A stretch of 64,000 nucleotides of DNA from Anaerolineae bacterium (lineage in GTDB: Bacteria > Chloroflexota > Anaerolineae > UBA3071), in the NCBI GenBank assembly GCA_029907105.1, contig JARYMM010000003.1, positions 1 to 64,000 of the forward strand, in the 5' to 3' direction. Numbering within the stretch: the first letter of the stretch is position 1; the number at the start of each line of letters is the position of its first letter. The notes beneath the pieces were generated by a model. That model saw only the letters and a program-made list of their open reading frames with translations. It had not been told where the DNA came from and did not search any database. The position numbers were made by a program, and so were the translations under genes. Positions 41,516 through 50,743 of the stretch are shown one piece after another.

Positions 41516-41577
41516 ACAGGGGTTGCCCTCCCAAAGGCCGGGCGAGAGGCAGGCGCTCATGCGGTTCCGGCGCGGCA

Positions 41578-42600
41578 TCACCCCCTGGCCAGGGAGACAT
41601 CTACCCCTCCCTGCTCCAGCGAGGCCTGCGCCGCCTCCAGCACGCGCACGACCCGCAGGCCGTTGAGGCCATCCGTTTGCGGGCGGCGGCCCTGGCGCAC
41701 GCATTCGGCAAAGTGCGTGCACTCGATGCGCAACGGCTCGGTCATGTCCAGCCTGGGGATGGCGATGTCGCCGGAATGCACGCGGTACTGAAACTCCCCG
41801 TAGATGTCCTCTCCCTTGCGATACACCCCCTTGTCGTAGACTTTGATCTTGCCCTCGTCGGCCACATCGTCGTAGACCACCATGCGGCGGCTGCCTACCA
41901 CGGTCATCCGCCGCACCTTGCTGGGGTCAAGCCAACTGACATGCACGTGCCCCAGCACATGGCCGGGAAAGCGCAGCACCAGGAAAACCACATCCTCGAT
42001 AACGCCGTTGAGAAACGTGCCGCCGTGAGCGGCTACCGAGAGGGGCATCTCACCCAGGAGGTAAATCAGGATGGAGATATCGTGGGGAGCAATGCTCCAC
42101 AGGGCATTGACGTCGCTCTGCACCCGGCCCAGGTTGACCCGCGTGGAGTAGATGTAATAAACCTGGCCCAGCTCACCAGCATCCATCAGCGCCTTGATCT
42201 TGCGCACTGCCGGATGGTACTCGAAGATGTGGCCGACCATGAGCACCCGCTGCCGCTCCTCGGCCAGGGCGATCAACGCCTGCGCCTCCTGGCTGCTCAT
42301 GGCCAGCGGCTTTTCCACCAGGACGTGCTTATCCGCCTCCAGCGCGGCGCGGGCCAGCGCGTAGTGGGTGCGCGCCGGCGTGGCGATGACCACAGCCTCG
42401 ATGCCCGCATCCCCCCACAGGTCATTCTGATCAGACGTGGTGATAACATGCGGGTAAAGCATCCGCATCCTGTCCAGTGCCTGAGGGTCCAGGTCACAAC
42501 AGGCCACCAGTTCGGCTTCGGGGATCTGATGCAGATTGCGGGCCAGATTCGGCCCCCAATACCCACAGCCGATCAGCCCCACGCGTACGGGATCGCTCAA
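41578..42600 (-). CDS. Gfo/Idh/MocA oxidoreductase (WbpB/WlbA-like)
   Basis: 340 residues from the chosen TTG start (42600, GGAGG and CGAGG just upstream); GTG at 42621 is an alternative. Rossmann motif VGLIGCGYWGPNLARN, ATPARTHYALARAALEADKHVLVEKPLA with the catalytic EKP, and the C-terminal domain with VNALWSIAPHDISILIYLLG. Related enzymes oxidise C3 of UDP-GlcNAc uronic acid or similar sugars, so it probably gives the keto sugar for the DegT aminotransferase. Upstream DNA (42677-42731) is a heptanucleotide array. Confidence 0.88.
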   Translation of the reverse strand: MSDPVRVGLIGCGYWGPNLARNLHQIPEAELVACCDLDPQALDRMRMLYPHVITTSDQNDLWGDAGIEAVVIATPARTHYALARAALEADKHVLVEKPLAMSSQEAQALIALAEERQRVLMVGHIFEYHPAVRKIKALMDAGELGQVYYIYSTRVNLGRVQSDVNALWSIAPHDISILIYLLGEMPLSVAAHGGTFLNGVIEDVVFLVLRFPGHVLGHVHVSWLDPSKVRRMTVVGSRRMVVYDDVADEGKIKVYDKGVYRKGEDIYGEFQYRVHSGDIAIPRLDMTEPLRIECTHFAECVRQGRRPQTDGLNGLRVVRVLEAAQASLEQGGVDVSLARG

Positions 42601-42676
42601 CCTCGCCTCCAGCTTCGCCACGGAAGAGTTGCCACATGATAGCACAGAGGCCCATAAAACGCAACCCCAGCGCAGG

Positions 42677-42731
42677 GGATTGCGGATTGCGGAATGCGGA
42701 ATGCGGAATGCGGATTGCGGATTGTGGAATA
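42677..42731. repeat. Heptanucleotide array (GGATTGC/GGAATGC)
   Basis: Eight units of GGATTGC or GGAATGC, ending GGAATAT, between the GT-C-like gene and the Gfo/Idh gene. It is open in the oxidoreductase frame (as NPQSAFRIPHSAIRNP) but lies upstream of the likely start. Confidence 0.88.
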
Positions 42732-42773
42732 TCATCTCGAACCCGGCAATCGTGGCCTCTCGCGTCTCAGAGC

Positions 42774-45566
42774 TTATGGCAGCGGGCCAAATTGGAATGA
42801 GGCGAAGGCCATGGCAACGGCGGGTGATGTCGCTCCGAGGCCAACGTGCACGGCGACCGGTTGCAGGACGTCCAGCGCCTCCAACGCCTGCCCCGGCGCG
42901 GCCCCCTTCACCCCGATGACAGCATGTCCCCAGCGGAAGCGGCCGCGCAGATCGCCTGTGGCACCGATGCTCTCCAGGGCCGAGACCGCCTCTGCACCCA
43001 GGTTCAAGGAAGCCTCGTCGGCCACGGCCACGGCCACGATGCTTCCCTCCGGCAACCCGGCAATGAAATCCGCCAGTCGTGGCGAGGCCTGCGGGTCGAG
43101 ATGGGTGTCGAAACTCCCGCTTGCCAGCACCCGCCCGACGGAGTCGAGGGCCACGATGTTGTAGCCCCGCCGGTTGGGCGAAAGGTCCCGGCCGTTCACA
43201 TAGATGTGGCCCAGGTCATTGCCGCCCGTTTCCAGGCCGGCGCTCTGCACGACGATGGCCGGCGTGATCGTCTGCCCGGCGACCTCCGTGCCGCTCATGC
43301 CTGACACCGGGATGTCCGCCAGCGGGTAGAGCTGCGCAAAGCGCAGACGGAAGTCGTTAAGCCCCGGCTGCACGGCCCCGGCAGGCAAAACGACTTCGTA
43401 CTCACCCCAGCCGGCGGCCAGGGTCAGCGCAGCCCAACGCCGGCCTCGCGCCCACACTTCCACCACCTGCCCGGATGACGGCACCCAGGCGCGGAAGCGC
43501 AGCCGACGCTCATCGCCAAGCAGTGTGGCCAGCAGCCGCACCTCACGCCGCTGCGCCCAGACGGCGGCCTCCCCCTGCACGTTGTCGGTCACCGGGCTCC
43601 ACCCTTCGCCCAGATGCAGCCGTCCCAGCGGCGTGCTCAGGTCAATCGGCGCCGCCGCCGAAGGCGGCCAGGCGACGCGGTACAGGCACACCCCTTGCTC
43701 CGCCGCGACGGGCTCCACAGGCAGGGTCTTTTCGGCGTAGGCGCGCAGGGCAGGGCTGGCCGGCGGCTCGTGAAGCACGACGTAGCGCACGCCGAGGAAA
43801 CGCAGCACCTCCGCGGCCAGCGCCCGGTCCATGGCTTCCACCTCCGGCGGTATCTGGTGGCCGTTTTGCACGGCGATCAGGCTGTTGAGCAGCGGGGCCT
43901 GGGCAAAGTACTGGAACTTGAATTCCGGATTGCGGGAAGTGTTGCCCCCCAGCAGCCGTTGGCCGTGAGCGGTCTGATACCACTGCTCGAACATGATGAT
44001 GACGTCTTGCTGGCCCAACACCCGCGCCCCGTTGCGCCAGCCGATGGGCAGCTCCAGCACGGCGAAGTCGCCCGGCTCGGCGGCGAGGCGCTCGTAGACC
44101 GCCGGCACGCGCAGGTCCGAAAGGGGCAGGGGGATGCTGAGATGTTCGAATAGGAACAAGGCAACGAGGGCCGAGGCAATGGGGATGTAGGACAACTCCT
44201 GCGGAGTTGTCCTACGCACCGCGCTGGACTGAAACAACTCCATCAAGCCAAAGCCTGCCAATACGGCACAGGAGAGGACGAGCATCACGCTGTAACGGCT
44301 GGGGTAGCGGTTGCCCTTGAAGAAGGGAAGCTCAGAGATGAGGGCGAAAGGACCGGGGATGCCCGTGTCCTGGCCGTTGATGCGCAGTGTCGGCCCCAGC
44401 GTGAACAGGAAGAAGACAAGGGCGGACAGCGCCCAGAAGCGCACTGCCGGCGAGCGTCGCCCTCGCCATAGCCCCCAGGCGGCCAGCAGCATCACGCTGT
44501 AGCCCAGGTACAGGTGCTGTCCCTTGTCGTGAGGAAAAGGCAGCATGGCCGCCAGTCGGCCCAGAAGCGGGTGCAACTGCGTGGGCCACAGGTAGCCGGC
44601 CAGGTCGGCGGAGAAGACATCGGCAAAGCCTCCGCCGGAGGTGAAGAAGTCCCCCTCGGTGCGCAGGTCGGGGAGCATGTTGGCCAGGAAAGGGATAACT
44701 CCGAGCAAGAAGAGAATGGCGAGTACAAGGAGATTGCGGAAGAATGAGCGGAAGCGTAATGCGTAATGCGTGATGCGTGATCCGTGTCCTGTCAGAGTCT
44801 CGCGTATGAGCTCATACAGAACGTAGAGGGCGATGAAAATGAGCAGGAAAGAGGCAAAGGTAAGTTCGGCGTAAGCCTGGCAGAGCAGGAACAGGGCGGC
44901 GAGGCCGGCATCGCGCAGGCGGCGATCACGCCCGGCGCGCAGCACGTACAGCACAGCAAACGGTATCCACTGCGAGCTGGCGACGTTGAACTGCCCCAGG
45001 CTGGCGTAGAAGAGCTTGCAGGAGGAGAAAGCATAGATCAGCCCGGCGAAGAAAGAAGCAAGAGGCAGGAGGCAAGAAGCAAGAGGCAAGAGGCAAGAGG
45101 CAATTTGAGCTTTGGACTTTGAGCTTTGAGCTTTGAGCTTTGAACTTTGAACTTTGAACTTTGAACTTTGGATTTGCTCTGCCAGTACGTATTGTGTCAG
45201 CAGGTAGGCGCCGTAGCCGCTGAGGACAAAAGAGGAGAGCAACAGAAGGTTGGAGGCAGGAACCAGGCCAAAGGCGAGCTGCAAAGGCACGGAAAGCAGA
45301 CCGTTGAGGATGGTGAGCGTATAGAAGGCCAGGTTGATGCCGATGGGGTGGAACATCCAGCCGCAATGGAAAGGGTTGATCTGCCGGTCCACCAGGGCGA
45401 ACTTGACCCACCACAGGTTCCAGGCCAGGGCGGGGTCGTCAATGCCATCGCCGGGCACGTGCGTGCCGAAATGCCGGGCCATGGGATAGGTCAGGATCAG
45501 GCCGAGCACGGTATAGATGGCCAGCACAAGCAGGTGGCGGCGGATTGTGGGCTTGACGGATGGCAT
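42774..45566 (-). CDS. Polytopic GT-C-like membrane protein with C-terminal ILEI/FAM3-type domain
   Basis: 931 residues. About 11 membrane helices in the first 480 residues; the loop after the first helix (MARHFGTHVPGDGIDDPALA, WNLWWVKFAL) resembles GT-C glycosyltransferases that use lipid-linked sugars. A large extracellular part follows, with a beta-sandwich (about 670-760) and a region near 780-892 (GHIYVNGRDLSPNRRGYNIV, VLASGSFDTHLDP, SIVAVAVADEASLNLG, AVIGVKGAAPG) that matches the ILEI/FAM3 pattern. Three repeat-derived segments lie in frame: residues 132-170, 259-272 and about 448-460. Overall reading is intact. It opens the sugar operon; promoter at 45616-45644. Confidence 0.8.
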   Translation of the reverse strand: MPSVKPTIRRHLLVLAIYTVLGLILTYPMARHFGTHVPGDGIDDPALAWNLWWVKFALVDRQINPFHCGWMFHPIGINLAFYTLTILNGLLSVPLQLAFGLVPASNLLLLSSFVLSGYGAYLLTQYVLAEQIQSSKFKVQSSKLKAQSSKSKAQIASCLLPLASCLLPLASFFAGLIYAFSSCKLFYASLGQFNVASSQWIPFAVLYVLRAGRDRRLRDAGLAALFLLCQAYAELTFASFLLIFIALYVLYELIRETLTGHGSRITHYALRFRSFFRNLLVLAILFLLGVIPFLANMLPDLRTEGDFFTSGGGFADVFSADLAGYLWPTQLHPLLGRLAAMLPFPHDKGQHLYLGYSVMLLAAWGLWRGRRSPAVRFWALSALVFFLFTLGPTLRINGQDTGIPGPFALISELPFFKGNRYPSRYSVMLVLSCAVLAGFGLMELFQSSAVRRTTPQELSYIPIASALVALFLFEHLSIPLPLSDLRVPAVYERLAAEPGDFAVLELPIGWRNGARVLGQQDVIIMFEQWYQTAHGQRLLGGNTSRNPEFKFQYFAQAPLLNSLIAVQNGHQIPPEVEAMDRALAAEVLRFLGVRYVVLHEPPASPALRAYAEKTLPVEPVAAEQGVCLYRVAWPPSAAAPIDLSTPLGRLHLGEGWSPVTDNVQGEAAVWAQRREVRLLATLLGDERRLRFRAWVPSSGQVVEVWARGRRWAALTLAAGWGEYEVVLPAGAVQPGLNDFRLRFAQLYPLADIPVSGMSGTEVAGQTITPAIVVQSAGLETGGNDLGHIYVNGRDLSPNRRGYNIVALDSVGRVLASGSFDTHLDPQASPRLADFIAGLPEGSIVAVAVADEASLNLGAEAVSALESIGATGDLRGRFRWGHAVIGVKGAAPGQALEALDVLQPVAVHVGLGATSPAVAMAFASFQFGPLP
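44187..44215. repeat. Perfect 12-bp palindrome inside the GT-C-like gene
   Basis: GTAGGACAACTC (44187-44198), 5-nt loop, GAGTTGTCCTAC (44204-44215). It encodes part of a loop (RRTTPQELSYIP) between two helices. Confidence 0.85.
44752..44790 (-). repeat. In-frame heptanucleotide array (GCGTAAT/GCGTGAT)
   Basis: Units GCGTAAT, GCGTAAT, GCGTGAT, GCGTGAT, CCGTG. Encodes GHGSRITHYALRF in a cytoplasmic loop of the GT-C-like protein. Confidence 0.8.
45056..45172 (-). repeat. Two adjoining in-frame heptanucleotide arrays (GCAAGAG and TTGAGCT)
   Basis: TTGAGCT/TTGAACT units (about ten, 45115-45172) encode QSSKFKV, QSSKLKA, QSSKSKA; GCAAGAG units (45056-45110) encode ASCLLPL twice. Both arrays show a seven-residue protein period and lie between membrane helices. 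Together they add about 39 residues. Confidence 0.9.
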
Positions 45567-45570
45567 AAGC

Positions 45571-45606
45571 CGATGTTCCAGGTTTCGGGTTCCAGGCTTC
45601 GGGTTG
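45571..45606. repeat. Heptanucleotide array (GTTCCAG/GTTTCGG)
   Basis: Five alternating 7-nt units directly upstream of the GT-C-like start codon, within the leader after the promoter at 45616-45644. Confidence 0.75.
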
Positions 45607-45615
45607 GATGGGCAG

Positions 45616-45644
45616 ATTATGCCACCAGAAGCCCCTTTTGGCAA
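45616..45644 (-). promoter_or_regulatory. Promoter of the GT-C-like gene
   Basis: Minus strand TTGCCA (45644-45639), 17-bp spacer, CATAAT (45621-45616). Confidence 0.75.
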
Positions 45645-45783
45645 GCGCTGAGGCGTGATTCCATCGGCCCTCATTTTTCTTTTTTGTCCACTTGGGTTAC
45701 AATAGTAGTGAACGTGCGTAAGCGCTGGGGCGACTTCTGGTCAACTCATCCGCATCAATCGTCCCATACAGTGAGGCTCTGTA

Positions 45784-47163
45784 GTGCAAATAACCTACCA
45801 GCAGGCTCTTGACTTCATTTTCAGTTACACAGACTACGAGAAGCTGGCCCGCTTCACGTACGACGCCGCGACCCTCGACCTGAGTCGCATGGAGCGGCTG
45901 CTGGCGTTGCTAGGGAATCCGCACCGCCGCTTCCGTTCCGTGCACATCGCCGGCACCAAGGGCAAAGGCTCCGTGGCGGCGATGGGCGAAGCCATCCTGC
46001 GTGCCGCCGGCTTCCATACGGGACTTTACACCTCGCCCCACCTGCATACCTTCCGCGAGCGCGTGCGCGTGGATGGCCGCTTGCTGAAGCAGGAGGAGGT
46101 GGTCGCTCTCACCGAGCAATGTCGTCCAGCCATCGAAGCTGTCGAAGGTATCACCACCTTTGAGATTATCACTGCCCTGGGCTTCCTGCACTTCGCTCAG
46201 CAGGGGGTCGAATGGGCAGTCCTGGAAACCGGTCTCGGCGGCCGCCTCGATGCCACCAACGTCGTTATGCCGGATGTCACGGCCATCACCTCCCTGAGCT
46301 ACGACCATATGGAGCTCCTGGGCCACACACTGGCCCTTATCGCCGGCGAGAAGGCCGGGATCATCAAGCCGGGCGTGCCGCTGGTCTGCGCGCCGCAAGC
46401 GCCGGAGGCGATGGCGGTGATCGAAGAGACCTGTCGTCAGCGAGGAGCCGAACTGATCCTGGTGGGCAGGGACTGGCGCTGGCAAAGAACGGCGAGCGAT
46501 CTCAGCAGTCAGACGCTGGATATATGGGAAGAGACGACTGGTGATCGCCCACCGGTCAGGCATGAGCACCTGCGCATTCCCCTGCTTGGCCAGCACCAAC
46601 TGCTGAATGCCACGATGGCTGTGGCCCTGATGGAAACGCTGCGCCGCCAGGGGCGGGCCATAACCGAGGAGGCCATACACGAAGGATTGGCCCAGACGCG
46701 CTGGCCGGGCCGGCTGGAGGTCCTGCAACAGCATCCCTTCGTGGTGGTGGATGGCGCACACAACCCCGATTCGGTGGCCAGGCTGGTGGCCGCGCTGGCC
46801 GAATGGTTTCCCCCTGCGCGTATGGCGCTGATCTTTGGCGCTTCTGTGGACAAGGATATTGAGGCCATGCTCAAGGCGCTGCTGCCGTTGAGCGATTACG
46901 TGATCACCACGCGGTCGCGTCATCCTCGGGCCGCCGACCCGCGCCGGCTGGCCGAGATGATCGCCCCGCTGCTGCGGGCCGGTCAGTTGCTGACCGTGAG
47001 CGAGAGCGTGGCCCAGGCCGTGCAACAGGCACTGGCCTGGGCGCAACCCGCCGACCTGGTCTGCGGCACGGGCTCCCTTTTCGTCGTCGGCGAGGTGCGG
47101 GAAGCGCTGGCCGACAGGTTGCCGCCCGACGACTGGGCGCACGAAGCCGAGCCCCTCAGGTGA
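45784..47163 (+). CDS. folC: Bifunctional folylpolyglutamate/dihydrofolate synthase
   Basis: 459 residues. P-loop IAGTKGKGSVAAM (about 56-68), YTSPHLHTFRERVRV, ETGLGGRLDATNVV and the C-terminal VVDGAHNPDSVARL with the ligase His/Asp set. It adds glutamate to folates (and to dihydropteroate when bifunctional). The start is GTG at 45784 with TGAGG 8 nt upstream. Lon follows after 29 bp. Confidence 0.95.
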   Translation: MQITYQQALDFIFSYTDYEKLARFTYDAATLDLSRMERLLALLGNPHRRFRSVHIAGTKGKGSVAAMGEAILRAAGFHTGLYTSPHLHTFRERVRVDGRLLKQEEVVALTEQCRPAIEAVEGITTFEIITALGFLHFAQQGVEWAVLETGLGGRLDATNVVMPDVTAITSLSYDHMELLGHTLALIAGEKAGIIKPGVPLVCAPQAPEAMAVIEETCRQRGAELILVGRDWRWQRTASDLSSQTLDIWEETTGDRPPVRHEHLRIPLLGQHQLLNATMAVALMETLRRQGRAITEEAIHEGLAQTRWPGRLEVLQQHPFVVVDGAHNPDSVARLVAALAEWFPPARMALIFGASVDKDIEAMLKALLPLSDYVITTRSRHPRAADPRRLAEMIAPLLRAGQLLTVSESVAQAVQQALAWAQPADLVCGTGSLFVVGEVREALADRLPPDDWAHEAEPLR

Positions 47164-47192
47164 CTGTCATCTGACTGGAGAGAACAACCGAT

Positions 47193-49628
47193 ATGAACGA
47201 ATGGTATTTTGCAGATAGCCAACCCAGTTTCTCGCTCCTGGACTTGCTGGTCAAGGATGCCTTGAGAAGCGAACGAGATGAAACGCAGGAACCCCTGGCC
47301 GATATCGAGATTATGGAATATCCGGTGCTGCCCCTGCGCAACATGGTCGTCTTCCCGCAGATGGTCGCGCCCCTCTCCGTGGGCCGGGACCGCTCGGTGA
47401 AAGCGGTGGAGGCAGCCACGGCCAACGAGGACCTGCTGTTGGTCGTCGCCCAGCGGGACGAAGAGGTCCACGATCCCGGCGTACAGGACCTCTACTCTGT
47501 GGGCACCGAATTCATCATCGGCCGCGTGCTGCGCATGCCCGATGGCACCACCAACGTGCTGGGGCAGGGTCGGCAGCGCATGCAGATCGTGGATGTGGTG
47601 CACACCGAGCCTTACATCCGGGTGCGGGCCCTGCCCATCTTCGAGCCCAGTGTGAAGGCAGCGTCGGTGGAGGCGTTGATGCGGGCCGTGCTGGGGCTTT
47701 TCGAGCGCTGCGTGGAGCTGTCTCCTTACCTGCCCGACGAGGCTTATGTGGCGGCCATGAACATGGATGAGCCGGGCACGCTGGCCGATCTCATCGCCTC
47801 GGCCCTGAACCTGGATGTAGAACAGCGACAGGAGTTGTTGGAGACCATAGACCCTGTCCTGCGGCTGCAGCGGCTCAGCGTGCTCCTGGGCAAGGAGCTG
47901 GACGTCCTGGAGCTGGAGAACCGCATCCATGCCCAGGTGCAGCAGACCATGGACAAATCGCAGCGCGAGTACTTTCTGCGCGAGCAAATGCAGGCCATCC
48001 AGCAGGAGCTGGGGGAAACCGATGCCCAGACGCAGGAGATCAACGAACTGCGAGAGAAGATTGCCGCGGCGCGCATGCCGGAAATCGTCCAGAAGAAAGC
48101 CGAAAAAGAGCTGGAACGGCTGGCCGAGATGCCACCGGCGGCGCCCGAGGTGGGCATCATCCGCACTTACCTGGACTGGCTCATCGAGCTGCCCTGGCAC
48201 GAGGCCACGGAAGACAACATGGACATCGCCCACGCCGAGGAGGTCCTGGAAGCGCATCACTACGGGCTGCCCAAGGCCAAGGAACGTGTCCTGGAGCACA
48301 TCGCCGTGCGCAAGCTGGCTGCGGACAAGATGCGCACGCCCATCCTCTGTTTCGTGGGACCGCCAGGCACGGGCAAGACCTCCATGGGCCGCTCCATCGC
48401 CAAAGCGCTGGGCCGTAAGTTCGTTCGTGTCTCCCTGGGCGGCATCCGCGATGAGGCGGAAATCCGCGGCCACCGGCGCACCTACATCGGAGCCCTGCCG
48501 GGCCGCATCATCCAGACCATGCGCAATGCCGGCAGCATCAACCCCGTGTTCATGCTCGACGAAGTGGACAAGATCGGCATTGATTTCCGCGGCGACCCCT
48601 CGGCCGCCTTGCTGGAGGTGCTCGACCCGGAGCAGAATTACGCCTTCTCCGACCACTACCTGGACGTGCCCTACGACCTGTCCAAGGTGCTTTTCATCAC
48701 CACGGCCAATATCCTGGACACCGTGCCGCCGGCCCTGGAAGACCGCATGGAGGTCATCTACTTCCCCGGCTACATCGAGGAAGAGAAGATGGAGATCGCC
48801 AGACGCTTCCTCATCCCCCGTCAGTTGGAGGAGCATGGGCTCTCCGCCCTGGGCCTGAGCTTTTCCGACCAGGCCCTGCGCGCCATGATCCGCGAGTACA
48901 CCTATGAGGCAGGGGTGCGCAACCTGGAACGAGGCATTGCCAACATCTGCCGCAAGATCGCCCGCCGCGTGGCTGAGGGGAAGCCCTTCCCCCGGCGCAT
49001 CACGGCGGAATCGCTGAACAAGTACCTCGGCCCGCCCCAGTTCGCGCATGGGTTGACCCAGGAAGAGGACGAGGTGGGTGTGGCCACCAGCATCGCCTGG
49101 ACGGAAGCAGGAGGCGACCTGGTCACCGTGGAAGTGACGCTGATGGAAGGCAAGGGCAACCTGACGCTGACCGGCCAACTGGGTGAGATCATGCAGGAAT
49201 CGGCGCAGGCGGCGCTCTCCTACGCCCGCTCGCGGGCCGAGGAGTATGGCTTTGGCGACCTGGAGTTCGACAAGATAGACATCCACATCCACCTGCCGGA
49301 GGGGGCGATTCCCAAGGACGGGCCCTCGGCGGGCGTGACCATGGCCACAGCGCTCATCTCCGCGCTGAGCGGGCGGCCGGTGCGCCGTGATGTGGGCATG
49401 ACGGGGGAGATCACGCTGCGCGGGCGGGTGCTGCCCGTCGGCGGGCTGAAGGAGAAGCTGCTGGCCGCCCACCGGGCCGGGCTGAAGACCGTCATCCTGC
49501 CCAAGAAGAACGAGAAAGACCTGGCCGACATCCCCCGCCGCGTCCGGCGCGACCTCAAGCTGGTGTTCGTGGAGCGCATGGAGGAGATCCTGGCCCAGGC
49601 GCTGGTGGATGATACCACGTCCACATAG
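47193..49628 (+). CDS. lon: ATP-dependent protease Lon
   Basis: 811 residues, cytoplasmic AAA+ protease. N-terminal substrate domain (about 45-240; [15 protein letters not shown]), coiled coil, AAA module with Walker [14 protein letters not shown] (about 390) and [10 protein letters not shown], and the P domain with the catalytic Ser in [12 protein letters not shown] (about 712) and the Lys in [11 protein letters not shown]. All essential residues are present. TGGAGAG precedes the ATG. It probably shares a transcript with folC and the next gene. Confidence 0.97.
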   Translation: MNEWYFADSQPSFSLLDLLVKDALRSERDETQEPLADIEIMEYPVLPLRNMVVFPQMVAPLSVGRDRSVKAVEAATANEDLLLVVAQRDEEVHDPGVQDLYSVGTEFIIGRVLRMPDGTTNVLGQGRQRMQIVDVVHTEPYIRVRALPIFEPSVKAASVEALMRAVLGLFERCVELSPYLPDEAYVAAMNMDEPGTLADLIASALNLDVEQRQELLETIDPVLRLQRLSVLLGKELDVLELENRIHAQVQQTMDKSQREYFLREQMQAIQQELGETDAQTQEINELREKIAAARMPEIVQKKAEKELERLAEMPPAAPEVGIIRTYLDWLIELPWHEATEDNMDIAHAEEVLEAHHYGLPKAKERVLEHIAVRKLAADKMRTPILCFVGPPGTGKTSMGRSIAKALGRKFVRVSLGGIRDEAEIRGHRRTYIGALPGRIIQTMRNAGSINPVFMLDEVDKIGIDFRGDPSAALLEVLDPEQNYAFSDHYLDVPYDLSKVLFITTANILDTVPPALEDRMEVIYFPGYIEEEKMEIARRFLIPRQLEEHGLSALGLSFSDQALRAMIREYTYEAGVRNLERGIANICRKIARRVAEGKPFPRRITAESLNKYLGPPQFAHGLTQEEDEVGVATSIAWTEAGGDLVTVEVTLMEGKGNLTLTGQLGEIMQESAQAALSYARSRAEEYGFGDLEFDKIDIHIHLPEGAIPKDGPSAGVTMATALISALSGRPVRRDVGMTGEITLRGRVLPVGGLKEKLLAAHRAGLKTVILPKKNEKDLADIPRRVRRDLKLVFVERMEEILAQALVDDTTST

Positions 49629-49645
49629 AAGGCAGGGACGTCATT

Positions 49646-50743
49646 ATGCGCAACCTGATGCTCATACTTATCGGGCTAATCATCGTCGCGCTCCTGGCGA
49701 TATACGTCCTGAGATATCACACACCCCAGCAGGAGGGATTGGAGCTGCCCATCAACCTGGCCAATATCATCCCCGAGGCCTGGAAGCCGCTGGACAAGAA
49801 GCTGCCCACCGTGGACATTGACGGGGATGGGGAGCTGGAATGGCTGCTCATCTACCGCTACGACTCGGCACGGGAGGGACGCGGCCCGATAGGGGGCGTG
49901 ATCTACGATGCCCAGGTGGACATCTCCCCGCATCAGTTGGGAGTGCCCATCCCCTATCGCTCGGCCTTTCTCGTGCCCTACAAGCTGCTGCCCGACACCC
50001 ATCCGGGCAAAGGGCAAGGTTACCTGGCCGACCACCGGGTAGACCCACCTGAGCAGGTGGACAGCGACGGAAACGGCAAAGCAGATGAACTGGTCATCAG
50101 AGGCTATGGCCACGATCCTGCCATGACCAGGCTTTCCATATTCCGTTGGGAGGGCAAAGAGGAGGGCTATTCGGTGCAGCACTTCCAGGGCAGCGGCGGC
50201 ATCGCAGCCGTGGATAACGACAAAAACGGGGTCATCGAAAAGGTGACCGTAAGCGAGCGGCTGTACGAGCGCAGCCAGCTTTGCCGCCAGCGAACCTACA
50301 CGCGCCAGAGCGACGGCAGTTATCAGCCCGGCGATAGTTCACTGGTGTTCTGTTACGGCACACCGGCGCATCCCTTCTACCCCGAAGGGGTTGTGCTGTC
50401 CTTTTTCCTCTCTTCGCAGCAAGAACGGCAGGCAGAGGTCATGAAACCTGCCGACGAGCCGGGGCTGATGACGCCCAACGGACGCCGCCAGGCTCGCGAT
50501 TTGGGCCTTCATCAGGTCAGGTCGTTCCGCGTGCTACAGTTCACCTATCCAGGTGCCGCCCCGCCTTCCGGCGAACCGGCCACCGAGGTGAATGAGGAAT
50601 TGCAGGGGAGGGAACAGGTGCAGGTGTGGACGGACGTGGTAGCCGATGGCGAGACGCGTACCTACTGCTGGCGCGTGGTCAACACCTCGTCGCAAAAGGT
50701 GAACGAGGACACAGTGTGGCGGATTGATGGTGTATGCTCCTAG
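49646..50743 (+). CDS. Membrane-anchored protein with EF-hand-like loops
   Basis: 365 residues. One N-terminal helix (about 4-24) anchors an exported domain. [32 protein letters not shown] and [14 protein letters not shown] are regularly spaced calcium-binding-type loops followed by beta strands, like FG-GAP/VCBS propeller repeats. The family is not recognised. It is 17 bp after lon and converges with the M50 protease gene (4-bp overlap). Confidence 0.7.
   Translation: MRNLMLILIGLIIVALLAIYVLRYHTPQQEGLELPINLANIIPEAWKPLDKKLPTVDIDGDGELEWLLIYRYDSAREGRGPIGGVIYDAQVDISPHQLGVPIPYRSAFLVPYKLLPDTHPGKGQGYLADHRVDPPEQVDSDGNGKADELVIRGYGHDPAMTRLSIFRWEGKEEGYSVQHFQGSGGIAAVDNDKNGVIEKVTVSERLYERSQLCRQRTYTRQSDGSYQPGDSSLVFCYGTPAHPFYPEGVVLSFFLSSQQERQAEVMKPADEPGLMTPNGRRQARDLGLHQVRSFRVLQFTYPGAAPPSGEPATEVNEELQGREQVQVWTDVVADGETRTYCWRVVNTSSQKVNEDTVWRIDGVCS

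Noticed and set aside
45684-45703. Promoter for folC (TACAAT with TTGTCC)
   Set aside because: The spacing is only 8 bp and no other -35 fits, so I did not annotate it.
46983-49472. 829-codon open frame opposite lon
   Set aside because: Lon is complete and conserved on the plus strand; the antisense frame shows no domain and has the biased composition of a shadow frame.
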